From Pseudomonas asplenii (lineage in GTDB: Bacteria > Pseudomonadota > Gammaproteobacteria > Pseudomonadales > Pseudomonadaceae), in contig NZ_LT629777.1 in assembly GCF_900105475.1 (NCBI RefSeq), forward strand, positions 2,232,001 through 2,296,000: a DNA stretch of 64,000 nucleotides. The letters are read 5' to 3'. The translations under genes were made by a program, and so were the position numbers. The notes under the pieces are model-generated. The model had not been told where the DNA came from and ran no database searches. It saw only the letters and a program-made list of their open reading frames with translations. Of the stretch, positions 9,094-14,888 are shown piece after piece (within the stretch, counting starts at the first letter, position 1; each line of letters opens with the position of its first letter).

Positions 9094-9552
9094 TTAGAGC
9101 GGTTGGCCTCGATCCACCTTGCTACTGAGAATGATCGAGGTTGTGGTCTTCTCAACGCCCTCGACGCTGCCGATCTGGTCGAGCAACTGATCCAGTTGCT
9201 CCGGCGAATCACTGCGCAACCATGCCACGTAGTCGAATTCCCCGCTCACCGCACAGAGCTGCTGGATCTGCGCCATGGCGCTGAGCCTGCGCACCACATC
9301 CTTGCCGGAGCGCGGCTGCACCGTGATCCCGACATAGGCCTGCAAGCCGCCATCGACCACCCGCTGGCCGAGACGAACGCCATAACCGGTAATCACCTTG
9401 GCCTTTTCCAGCCGTGCCAGCCGCGAGGTCACCGTCGTGCGGGCGATGCCCAACTGCCGAGCGAGCATCGCCACGCTTTCGCGGGCATTGATCTGCAAAG
9501 CAGCGATCAGTTGTCGGTCGATTTCGTCGAGGGTGATACGGCTGTCAGGCAC
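9094..9552 (-). CDS. Lrp/AsnC-family transcriptional regulator
   Basis: A 152-residue regulator: an N-terminal winged HTH (DEIDRQLIAALQINARES, then LARQLGIARTTVTSRLARLE) and a C-terminal RAM domain (about residues 70-145: VGITVQPRSG, CAVSGEFDYVAW). Such proteins sense amino acids and form octamers on DNA. The GTG at 9552, preceded by GGAG at seven bases, gives the family length; the frame is open further upstream without support. Its position next to davBA suggests it senses lysine or a breakdown product and activates davBA; that is inference from position. Confidence 0.85.
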   Translation of the reverse strand: MPDSRITLDEIDRQLIAALQINARESVAMLARQLGIARTTVTSRLARLEKAKVITGYGVRLGQRVVDGGLQAYVGITVQPRSGKDVVRRLSAMAQIQQLCAVSGEFDYVAWLRSDSPEQLDQLLDQIGSVEGVEKTTTSIILSSKVDRGQPL

Positions 9553-9583
9553 GGTGCTGCTCCGTCGGTGAGGCGTGCTCACA

Positions 9584-10735
9584 TTATTGGTCGAGTTGAT
9601 CCGCGGCGTGCAGGCCAGGGATCTGATAGCGAGTACTGCGCCCACCGCCGGGAAGGCGGATCAGGCAACCCTTTTCCAGCAAGTCGGTCAGATGGCGCGT
9701 TGCCGTGGCCTTACTGACCTTGGCGACCGCCTGATACTGCGCGGCGCTGATCCCGTTCGCGAAGCCTTTCTCGCCGCCATCGAGCAAGCGATTCAGTACC
9801 TTCAACTGCTCGGCCGAGAGCTGATGCTGACGATGCTGCTGCCAATACCGGGTCTTGATCAATACGCGATCTATCCGATGCTGGGCTTGTTCCAGACTGC
9901 GTAGCAAGGTTTGGAGAAACCACTGCAACCAGGCGGTGATATCCAGCGAGCCTTTCTGACTGCTTTCGAGTATCTGGTAATAGCCCTTGCGGTCTTCGAG
10001 GATGCTGGCGGACATCGCATAAAAGCGGATGGCCTGCTGCTCGGCCTGCGCCAGGGCCAGGTCGGTGAGGCTGCGGGTCAAACGGCCGTTGCCATCATCG
10101 AACGGATGCAGCGTCACAAACCAGAAGTGGGCGATGGCGGCACGTAGGAGTGGATGCAGTGTGTTATCCGTTTGGCTGATGTTGAACCACTGGATAAAGG
10201 TCAGCAATTCCTGGTCGAGCTTGTTACGCGGTGGCGCCTCGAAGTGCACGACTGGCCGATCGAGCCGCCCAGAGACGACTTGCATCGGCTCGTCACCCCG
10301 CAACTTGCCCAGACTGATACGCGCTATCAAAGGACCTTCGTCAGCAGGAAAAAGCAATGTGTGCCAATGCAGCAGGCGTTCCAGGCTCAGTGGTTGTGCG
10401 TGGTGCTGGGTCGCATCCAGAAGCAACTCGGCCAGACCTTCGCTGCGCGGACTGACCTGATGATCCGCAGCCAGCCCCAGGCGTCTTGCGAGCGAGGAGC
10501 GGACCGAGCCGGCATTCAACTGCTCGCCCTCGATAGCCGAGGAGGTGATGATGTTTTGCAGCAGGGCATCCAGTTCGTTCTGTGCGCTGCTGTCTCTGTC
10601 GATAGCGCGAGCCATGCCGAGCAAGCGCCCCTGGGCCTTACTGCATGCCAGCAGGTCGGGAGCCAGAGCTTCGGCTTGCCAGCTGAAATTGGGCCAGTCG
10701 GACTGCTGCCAGATCCAGTAGGGAATGTTGGTCAT
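9584..10735 (-). CDS. Fic/DOC-family protein with C-terminal winged helix
   Basis: A 383-residue Fic protein. The active-site motif HPFDDGNGR is complete at residues 210-218, so adenylyl (or related nucleotidyl) transfer is expected. An N-terminal inhibitory motif of the [S/T]xxxE[G/N] form is visible as S65-S-A-I-E69-G70, which places it among self-inhibited class II Fic proteins that need no separate antitoxin. The C-terminal ~70 residues (QLKVLNRLLDGGEKGF, then YQAVAKVSKATATRHLTDLL) look like a winged HTH. Four half-sites of one palindromic motif lie directly upstream, consistent with autoregulation. Substrate unknown. Confidence 0.88.
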   Translation of the reverse strand: MTNIPYWIWQQSDWPNFSWQAEALAPDLLACSKAQGRLLGMARAIDRDSSAQNELDALLQNIITSSAIEGEQLNAGSVRSSLARRLGLAADHQVSPRSEGLAELLLDATQHHAQPLSLERLLHWHTLLFPADEGPLIARISLGKLRGDEPMQVVSGRLDRPVVHFEAPPRNKLDQELLTFIQWFNISQTDNTLHPLLRAAIAHFWFVTLHPFDDGNGRLTRSLTDLALAQAEQQAIRFYAMSASILEDRKGYYQILESSQKGSLDITAWLQWFLQTLLRSLEQAQHRIDRVLIKTRYWQQHRQHQLSAEQLKVLNRLLDGGEKGFANGISAAQYQAVAKVSKATATRHLTDLLEKGCLIRLPGGGRSTRYQIPGLHAADQLDQ

Positions 10736-10754
10736 TAGCGTCTCGGCGGATGCG

Positions 10755-10817
10755 TGAGCCGAATAAAAAGGCTATTCGGCTCATTTTGTGAGCCGATTGT
10801 GCGAGTTATTCGGCTTA
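10755..10817 (-). promoter_or_regulatory. Two tandem palindromes before fic (candidate operators)
   Basis: Four half-sites occur in 63 bp: TGAGCCGAATA at 10755-10765, its exact inverse TATTCGGCTCA at 10773-10783, TGAGCCGATTG at 10789-10799 and TATTCGGCTTA at 10807-10817. Within each pair the half-sites are offset by 18 bp, and the two pairs are offset by 34 bp, about three helical turns. The first site begins 20 bp upstream of the fic ATG. A repressor dimer binding each palindrome is the simplest reading. Confidence 0.65.
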
Positions 10818-11150
10818 GCGTCCAGTTGTGGCTTATTCACGGACGCTTCTTTTTCTGCGGGCTAGTTGGGAAATCAGAGCGTTTTTTTAGCGGCTTTTCC
10901 TACGGTATTTGCGTTGATCGCACCCGTTTAGGCGCCTAGTGTTGGACTATCGCTGCAAAATCAGCGATGCGGACTGGACACCCGTGGCTTATTTAGGATT
11001 AATCGCACAACGCCGTGAGAACGGTGCCGTTGTGCCCGCGATATGGCGGGCTGTGCGCGGGACACTTTGTGTGTGCCGGGTCCTAATCCCCCGGTTTGTC
11101 CACCCGCGTACAATTCGCCACCCCTTTCACTGGACAAGAGAAAACTGGCG
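10818..11150. other. Non-coding stretch with several hairpins
   Basis: No credible gene is visible. Inverted repeats follow one another: TAGGCGCCTA (10929-10938); ATCGCTG/CAGCGAT (10949-10955 and 10962-10968); GCACAACG/CGTTGTGC (11005-11012 and 11028-11035) with an inner CCGT/ACGG; CCCGC/GCGGG (11035-11039 and 11046-11050); TTCGCCA/TGGCGAA (11114-11120 and 11146-11152). It could be leader RNA of the next gene or a small RNA, but no convincing promoter was found. Confidence 0.4.
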
Positions 11151-11178
11151 AACTCCTCTCAGTAATTCGGAAGGAGTT
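11151..11178 (+). promoter_or_regulatory. Hairpin covering the ribosome-binding site of the next gene
   Basis: AACTCCT at 11151-11157 is an exact complement of AGGAGTT at 11172-11178, with a 14-base loop. AGGAG is the Shine-Dalgarno sequence of the GTG at 11185. In RNA the site would be occluded unless a protein, small RNA or translation opens it. Confidence 0.5.
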
Positions 11179-11184
11179 TTACTC

Positions 11185-11587
11185 GTGACCAAAAAAATTA
11201 CGCCCGATCCGCCACCTTGCCGCACATCCAGTCTTTCTGAAAAAGGCGATTATTTACGCAGCGTCATGCGTAACGCCTGATCAGATCAACTCAGACCCAC
11301 CACCGCCGCTTCTGCTCGATAGCCTCGTCAGCACCGCTTTCGATCCCGCCGCCTCCGGCTCTGCTCAACAGCCTTTGTTTGTTGTTCAGTCGGGCATTAC
11401 TGCCAGAGTCGCGCTAGCCCATGTGTCGGATCTGCTCAAAATCGCTGAGTTGAATGGCGACGAGATCGGTCCGCGCCTCTATGGTATCGATCGGGATCTG
11501 TTCATCGGTGTGATGCACTCGCTTGAGTTGTCGCGAGCCGTGGTGGATTCCCTTCTGGCCTCCGGTGAGCCGCAGCCGTCAGTCTAA
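11185..11587 (+). pseudogene. Small Pseudomonas-type protein (DUF3077/DUF6124-like), frameshifted
   Basis: The GTG at 11185 with AGGAG nine bases upstream starts VTKKITPDPPP, the usual opening of a family of short Pseudomonas proteins of unknown function. That frame stops at 11278-11280 after 31 codons. The typical C-terminal part (PLFVVQSGITARVALAHVSD, then LLKIAELNG and a C-terminal helix HSLELSRAVVDSLLASG) continues in another frame and ends at 11587; it has no ATG or GTG of its own, only a TTG at 11375 without a ribosome-binding site. A single-base change between about 11210 and 11280 would join them. Alternatives are a sequencing error, programmed frameshifting, or two separate small proteins. 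Confidence 0.5.
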
Positions 11588-11591
11588 AACT

Positions 11592-11738
11592 GTGCCAGTA
11601 ACTGTCAGTCAAATCGGCGGTTACTGGCGTGTGGGTTACGTTTTGTTGCTACTTGCCCTCTTCAAACCGCCTTGCTTCGCGGTCACCATTGCGCAATACT
11701 CAGTCCAACAACTAACCCTCATGACCGGTGTGGCTTGA
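11592..11738 (+). CDS. Possible 48-residue membrane or secreted peptide
   Basis: A GTG-started frame four bases after the preceding stop encodes 48 residues with one hydrophobic segment (VGYVLLLLALFKPPCFAVTI) of signal-peptide or single-pass type. It ends 17 bp before a good terminator on the same strand. There is no ribosome-binding site, so it would depend on re-initiation after the upstream frame. No homologue is recognised; it may be spurious. Confidence 0.25.
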   Translation: MPVTVSQIGGYWRVGYVLLLLALFKPPCFAVTIAQYSVQQLTLMTGVA

Positions 11739-11754
11739 CCATCTGGTTGGAGGG

Positions 11755-11783
11755 GAAAAAAGCCGGCGCAAGCCGGTTTTTTC
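11755..11783 (+). terminator. Intrinsic terminator
   Basis: CCGGC (11763-11767) pairs with GCCGG (11772-11776) around a GCAA tetraloop, extended by A-T pairs and ending in a run of six T (11777-11782). It ends the transcription unit of the small genes at 11185-11738. Confidence 0.8.
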
Positions 11784-11851
11784 GTTTCCGGAGTACGGAA
11801 ATGCAAGGGAAACCAGTTCTAGAGTCTCTACGCACCCGCATCTATTATTGA

Positions 11852-12104
11852 CGGATACAACTTTTACTACGGCTGTTTGCTCACTGGAAGCGAAAGCACA
11901 TCAACGCACAGGAGCTAGCCGACTGCCAGTTACCCCGAGTGATTCCAGGCCGAAAGCCGACTATCAAACCTGAATCCTGGTACGGCCAGCCAGCGTTGTT
12001 GCAGGAGATTCTGGCGCTGGCAATTCCCGTACGTGGTAGTAAGGCCGCAGTGTTCAAATGGATGGAGCAACCCAACCAGTACCTGGATGGGGAGCGTCCG
12101 ATAG
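11852..12104 (+). pseudogene. 5' part of a DUF2384-like gene cut by the IS66 element
   Basis: An open frame with no ATG runs from a stop at 11849-11851 to the IS boundary and encodes ...SWYGQPALLQEILAL, then VRGSKAAVFKWMEQPNQYLD and GERPI. The WMEQPN...L.GERPI pattern resembles the MbcA/ParS/Xre C-terminal (DUF2384) domain, in which WL-x-P-N is followed by L-G-x-x-P. The frame continues exactly into the fragment right of the IS. A GTG at 11939 is the only obvious start, but the 5' region lacks a ribosome-binding site, so the gene may have been damaged before the IS came in. Function unknown. Confidence 0.5.
12004..12104 (+). repeat. Left copy of a 101-bp direct repeat flanking the IS66 element
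   Basis: Bases 12004-12104 recur at 14488-14588 with a single C/T difference near 12026. The repeat is part of the split DUF2384-like gene and abuts the left IS end exactly. It is much longer than the 8-bp duplication usual for IS66 elements. Confidence 0.9.
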
Positions 12105-12135
12105 GTAAGCGTCCGCCCAACTCACCTTGCGTAAG

Positions 12136-13671
12136 TTAGGCAGGCACCCACTGATGCGGCAGCAACTGCCCGATCTCACTGGCCCGCTGTGTCGGCAGCC
12201 GCGCCAGCACATCTTTGAGATAGGCATACGGATCATGCCCATTCATGCGTGCCGACTGGATCAGGCTCATGATTGCAGCCGCCCGTTTACCACTGCGCAG
12301 CGACCCGGCAAACAGCCAGTTCGAGCGCCCGAGTGCCCATGGCCGTATCTGGTTCTCGACCTGATTGTTATCGATCGGCACAGCTCCATCGTCCAGGTAG
12401 CGCGTCAGCGCTACCCAGCGTTTCAGGCTGTAGTCGAGGGCTTTGGCCGTGGCTGATCCGTTGGGCACCAAGTCGCGCTGGGCCAACATCCAGTCATGCA
12501 GTTTTTTGAAGATCGGTACCGCCATTTCCTGACGTATTCGCCAACGATCTTCATCACTCATGTCCCGCGCTTGGCGCTCGACTTCGTACAAGCCGCTGAT
12601 CGAGTGCAGCGCTTGTTCGGCCAACTGACTTTTGTTCGCAACATGCAGGTCGAAAAACTTGCGACGGGCGTGGGCCATGCAGCCGATTTCAGTGATGCCT
12701 TGCTCAAAACCTGCTTTGTAGCCAGCGAAGTCATCGCAGACCAACTTGCCGTTCCAGTCGCCCAGGAAGTTGCGCGCATGTTCGCCTGCACGGCTTGGGC
12801 TGAAATCGTAAACCACAGCTTTGAGCGCCGAAAACGGCGTCGTGCTGTAGGCCCAGACATAGGCTCGGTGGGTTTTCTTCTCACCCGGCGCAAGCATTTG
12901 CACCGGTGTTTCATCAGCGTGAATCACACCTTGGTTCAGCACGGCTTCACGCAGTGCATCGACAAGCGGCTGGAGCCGCACACCGGTTTGTCCGACCCAC
13001 TGGGCCAAGGTCGAGCGAGCGATTGCCAGCCCGGCGCGGCCAAAAATTTTCTCCTGCCGGTACAGCGGCAAGTGATCGGCAAACTTGGCCACCATTACGT
13101 GGGCCAGCAAGCCTGCGGTCGGGATACCTTTGTCGATAACCTGCGCTGGCACCGGCGCTTGGATCAGTGTTTCGCACTGACGGCAGGCCCATTTACCACG
13201 TACATGCTGCTCGACGGTAAACACGCCTGGCGTGTAATCCAGCTTCTCGCTAACGTCTTCGCCGATGCGTTGAAGTTGGCAGCCACAAGCGCACTGAGTG
13301 TTTTCCGGTTCGTGACGAATCACCGTGCGTGGAAACTGCGGTGGCAATGGCGCACGTTTGGGGGATTGCCGTGGCTCGGCCTGTGACGAAGCTGGGAGGA
13401 GCTGTTTCAGCTCTGCCTCGATAGCTTCAAGGTCTGTATCGAGCAGGTCATCCAGCAAGCTGCCTTGCGCCGGACTGATTTGCTCGCTGCGCTTGGCAAA
13501 CTTGTGGCGTTTGAGCAGGGCAATTTCGTAAGTGAGCTGCTCGATGATGGTTTCATCGTTCTGGATCTTTCTGCTCATCGCCTCGACTTGGGACTGCAAC
13601 TGCAACGCCTGTGCCGCCAAGGCACGAAGCTGTTCCGGGGTCATCTGGTCGAGGTTGGGCGAGAAAGTCAT
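12136..13671 (-). CDS. tnpC: IS66-family transposase TnpC
   Basis: The 511-residue DDE transposase of the element. In order: an N-terminal coiled-coil/leucine-rich region (about residues 12-60), a zinc-binding region with C127, C129, C131, C163 and C166, and the catalytic core with HADETPVQ (D253), CDDFAGY (D313/D314) and NNQVENQIRPWALGR (E439). No frameshift or missing catalytic residue is seen, so the element could still be active. It is read after tnpB with a 63-bp gap. Confidence 0.95.
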   Translation of the reverse strand: MTFSPNLDQMTPEQLRALAAQALQLQSQVEAMSRKIQNDETIIEQLTYEIALLKRHKFAKRSEQISPAQGSLLDDLLDTDLEAIEAELKQLLPASSQAEPRQSPKRAPLPPQFPRTVIRHEPENTQCACGCQLQRIGEDVSEKLDYTPGVFTVEQHVRGKWACRQCETLIQAPVPAQVIDKGIPTAGLLAHVMVAKFADHLPLYRQEKIFGRAGLAIARSTLAQWVGQTGVRLQPLVDALREAVLNQGVIHADETPVQMLAPGEKKTHRAYVWAYSTTPFSALKAVVYDFSPSRAGEHARNFLGDWNGKLVCDDFAGYKAGFEQGITEIGCMAHARRKFFDLHVANKSQLAEQALHSISGLYEVERQARDMSDEDRWRIRQEMAVPIFKKLHDWMLAQRDLVPNGSATAKALDYSLKRWVALTRYLDDGAVPIDNNQVENQIRPWALGRSNWLFAGSLRSGKRAAAIMSLIQSARMNGHDPYAYLKDVLARLPTQRASEIGQLLPHQWVPA

Positions 13672-13734
13672 GCCACCGATTGTGCCAGAGCAGGCCCGAA
13701 ACGACGATAAGCAGACCGGTCAAATGGCCGGCGA

Positions 13735-14070
13735 TTACAGCATGCTGATCACGCCACCCGCGCCGACTCGCTGCCACGGCAAACCCAGTACCAACGCCTG
13801 GAGTTGTTCGCTGTCGAGTTCGACCTCGCAGCCGTGGCGAATGCCGGGCCAGTGAAACTTGCCTTGATTCAGGCGCCGCGCGGCAAGCCAGACGCCCACA
13901 CCATCATGCACCAGCACCTTCATCCGGTTAGCCCGGCGATTGGTGAACAGATAAGCGCAGTGCGGCTTCGCCGCACCGAACACCGCTATCACCCGGGCTA
14001 ATGCGGTTTCGGTACCGGCGCGCATATCCATCGGCTCGGTGGCCAGCCAGATCGCATTGATGCGGATCAT
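13735..14070 (-). CDS. tnpB: IS66 accessory protein TnpB
   Basis: A 111-residue IS66 Orf2-type protein beginning MIRINAIWLATEPMDMRAG and containing LFTNRRANRMKVLVHDG and GVWLAARRLNQGKF, all characteristic of the family. It is required for transposition of IS66 elements; its biochemical role is unclear. The ATG at 14070 overlaps the tnpA stop by 4 bp. An open extension upstream of that ATG is not used. Confidence 0.95.
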   Translation of the reverse strand: MIRINAIWLATEPMDMRAGTETALARVIAVFGAAKPHCAYLFTNRRANRMKVLVHDGVGVWLAARRLNQGKFHWPGIRHGCEVELDSEQLQALVLGLPWQRVGAGGVISML

Positions 14071-14387
14071 TGGGCCACAGCCCGTATAAATTGCGCGCAG
14101 CCCTCGGGATCTGAGGTTGGCCATTTCACTGTGATCACTTGGCCGGCCATGGGCAACTCGATGATCACTGACGCTTCGGCTGGCCGTTTAGGTGCGGCTT
14201 TTAGCGGAACGAATGCCGGTAGTGAAGTCGCTGCAGGCTGGTCTCGATAGAGCGGCATCCATTTGCGGATGACATTGGCATTGATGCCGTGGCTGATGGC
14301 AACACTCGACACGGTTGCCCCTGGTTGCAGGCATTCCTGAACGACCTGGGCTTTGAACGGTTTCGGATAAGAGCTTCGTTGGCGCAT
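14067..14387 (-). CDS. tnpA: IS66 accessory protein TnpA (HTH)
   Basis: A 106-residue protein of the IS66 Orf1 / transposase-8-like group. The N-terminal half has a helix-turn-helix (KAQVVQECLQPGATVSSVAI, then HGINANVIRKW). It is the first gene of the tnpABC operon; its stop overlaps the tnpB start. A 19-bp imperfect inverted repeat lies between its start and the right IS end. Confidence 0.93.
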   Translation of the reverse strand: MRQRSSYPKPFKAQVVQECLQPGATVSSVAISHGINANVIRKWMPLYRDQPAATSLPAFVPLKAAPKRPAEASVIIELPMAGQVITVKWPTSDPEGCAQFIRAVAQ

Positions 14388-14401
14388 GAAAATCCTGGCG
14401 A

Positions 14402-14449
14402 TAAGGGTGATTGCGTCCGCTTAAAAATACGCGGACACCATCGCCCTTA
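14402..14449 (-). repeat. Long inverted repeat in the IS66 leader
   Basis: Bases 14402-14420 and 14431-14449 form a 19-bp arm pair with three mismatches (perfect over GTCCGC/GCGGAC at the loop end) and a ten-base AT-rich loop. It lies between the right terminal repeat and tnpA, so any transcript entering from the flank or starting at the IS end would fold it just before tnpA. Confidence 0.6.
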
Positions 14450-14487
14450 ATGCTGGAGTTCGGAAGGTGAGTTCGCCGTACGCTTAC

Positions 14488-14588
14488 GGAGATTCTGGCG
14501 CTGGCAATTTCCGTACGTGGTAGTAAGGCCGCAGTGTTCAAATGGATGGAGCAACCCAACCAGTACCTGGATGGGGAGCGTCCGATAG
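14488..14588 (+). repeat. Right copy of the 101-bp direct repeat
   Basis: Matches 12004-12104 with one base difference and begins immediately after the right IS terminus. It contains the VRGSKAAVFKWMEQPN coding segment again, so this part of the disrupted gene is present twice. Confidence 0.9.
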
Positions 14589-14722
14589 AGCTGGCAGAAA
14601 CAGTCGAAGGTGCTAATCAGGTGTTGGCATACATTCGGAATTGGATTGTGCAACACGCACCTGGCGGTGGGCAGACATTGACCGTGGGATTACCGGCGTT
14701 TTTGGAGAGAACGCCTGAATAG
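14488..14722 (+). pseudogene. 3' part of the DUF2384-like gene right of the IS66 element
   Basis: The repeat copy continues in frame into ELAETVEGANQVLAYIRNWI and on through a C-terminal tail to a TAG at 14722. ERPIELAETVEGANQVLAYI fits the end of the MbcA/ParS/Xre antitoxin C-terminal domain. Removing the IS and one 101-bp copy restores a continuous frame with the left fragment. Domains of this family are usually antitoxins of RES toxins, but no RES gene is next to it, so an antitoxin role is not supported by context. Confidence 0.55.
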
Positions 14723-14766
14723 AGCTGGGTCATCGTCAGTCTGTCAAAACATGCAAACCAGAAACG

Positions 14767-14792
14767 CAAAAGCCGCGCAATGCGCGGCTTTG
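14767..14792 (-). terminator. Terminator of the tRNA gene
   Basis: On the minus strand AAAGCCGCGC pairs with GCGCGGCTTT around a three-base ATT loop, followed by a short T run. It lies a few bases after the tRNA 3' end. Confidence 0.85.
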
Positions 14793-14796
14793 AAGT

Positions 14797-14873
14797 TGGT
14801 GGGCCCACACGGACTCGAACCGTGGACCAAAGGATTATGAGTCCTCTGCTCTAACCGACTGAGCTATAGGCCC
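14797..14873 (-). tRNA. tRNA with anticodon CAT (Ile2 or elongator Met)
   Basis: The minus strand folds into a 77-base tRNA: acceptor GGGCCTA pairing with TGGGCCC, D-arm TAGCTCAGTCGGTTAGAGCA, anticodon loop CTCATAA (anticodon CAT), T-arm with GGTTCGAGTCC, and an encoded CCA end at 14797-14799. It is not an initiator tRNA by its first base pair, which is a normal G-C. Base pairs C4-G69 and C5-G68, known recognition elements of the lysidine synthetase TilS, are present, which favours tRNA-Ile2 (modified to read AUA) over elongator Met, but this is not decisive. It is followed by a terminator. Confidence 0.93.
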
Positions 14874-14888
14874 TCAGTTGGCCGCGGA

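Larger units (their letters stand above)
12105..14487 (-). mobile_element. IS66-family insertion sequence, complete
   Basis: A 2383-bp element with 24-bp terminal inverted repeats at 12105-12128 and 14464-14487 that agree at 21 of 24 positions; both begin GTAAGCGT and end AACTCACCTT. It carries the three standard genes tnpA, tnpB and tnpC on the minus strand, all open. The flanking 8 bp differ (TCCGATAG left, GGAGATTC right), so no simple target duplication is present; instead a 101-bp direct repeat brackets it. Confidence 0.92.

Noticed and set aside
14488..14873. Genomic island attachment site at the tRNA gene
   Set aside because: No integrase gene and no second copy of the tRNA 3' end were found; the nearby repeats are explained by the IS66 event.
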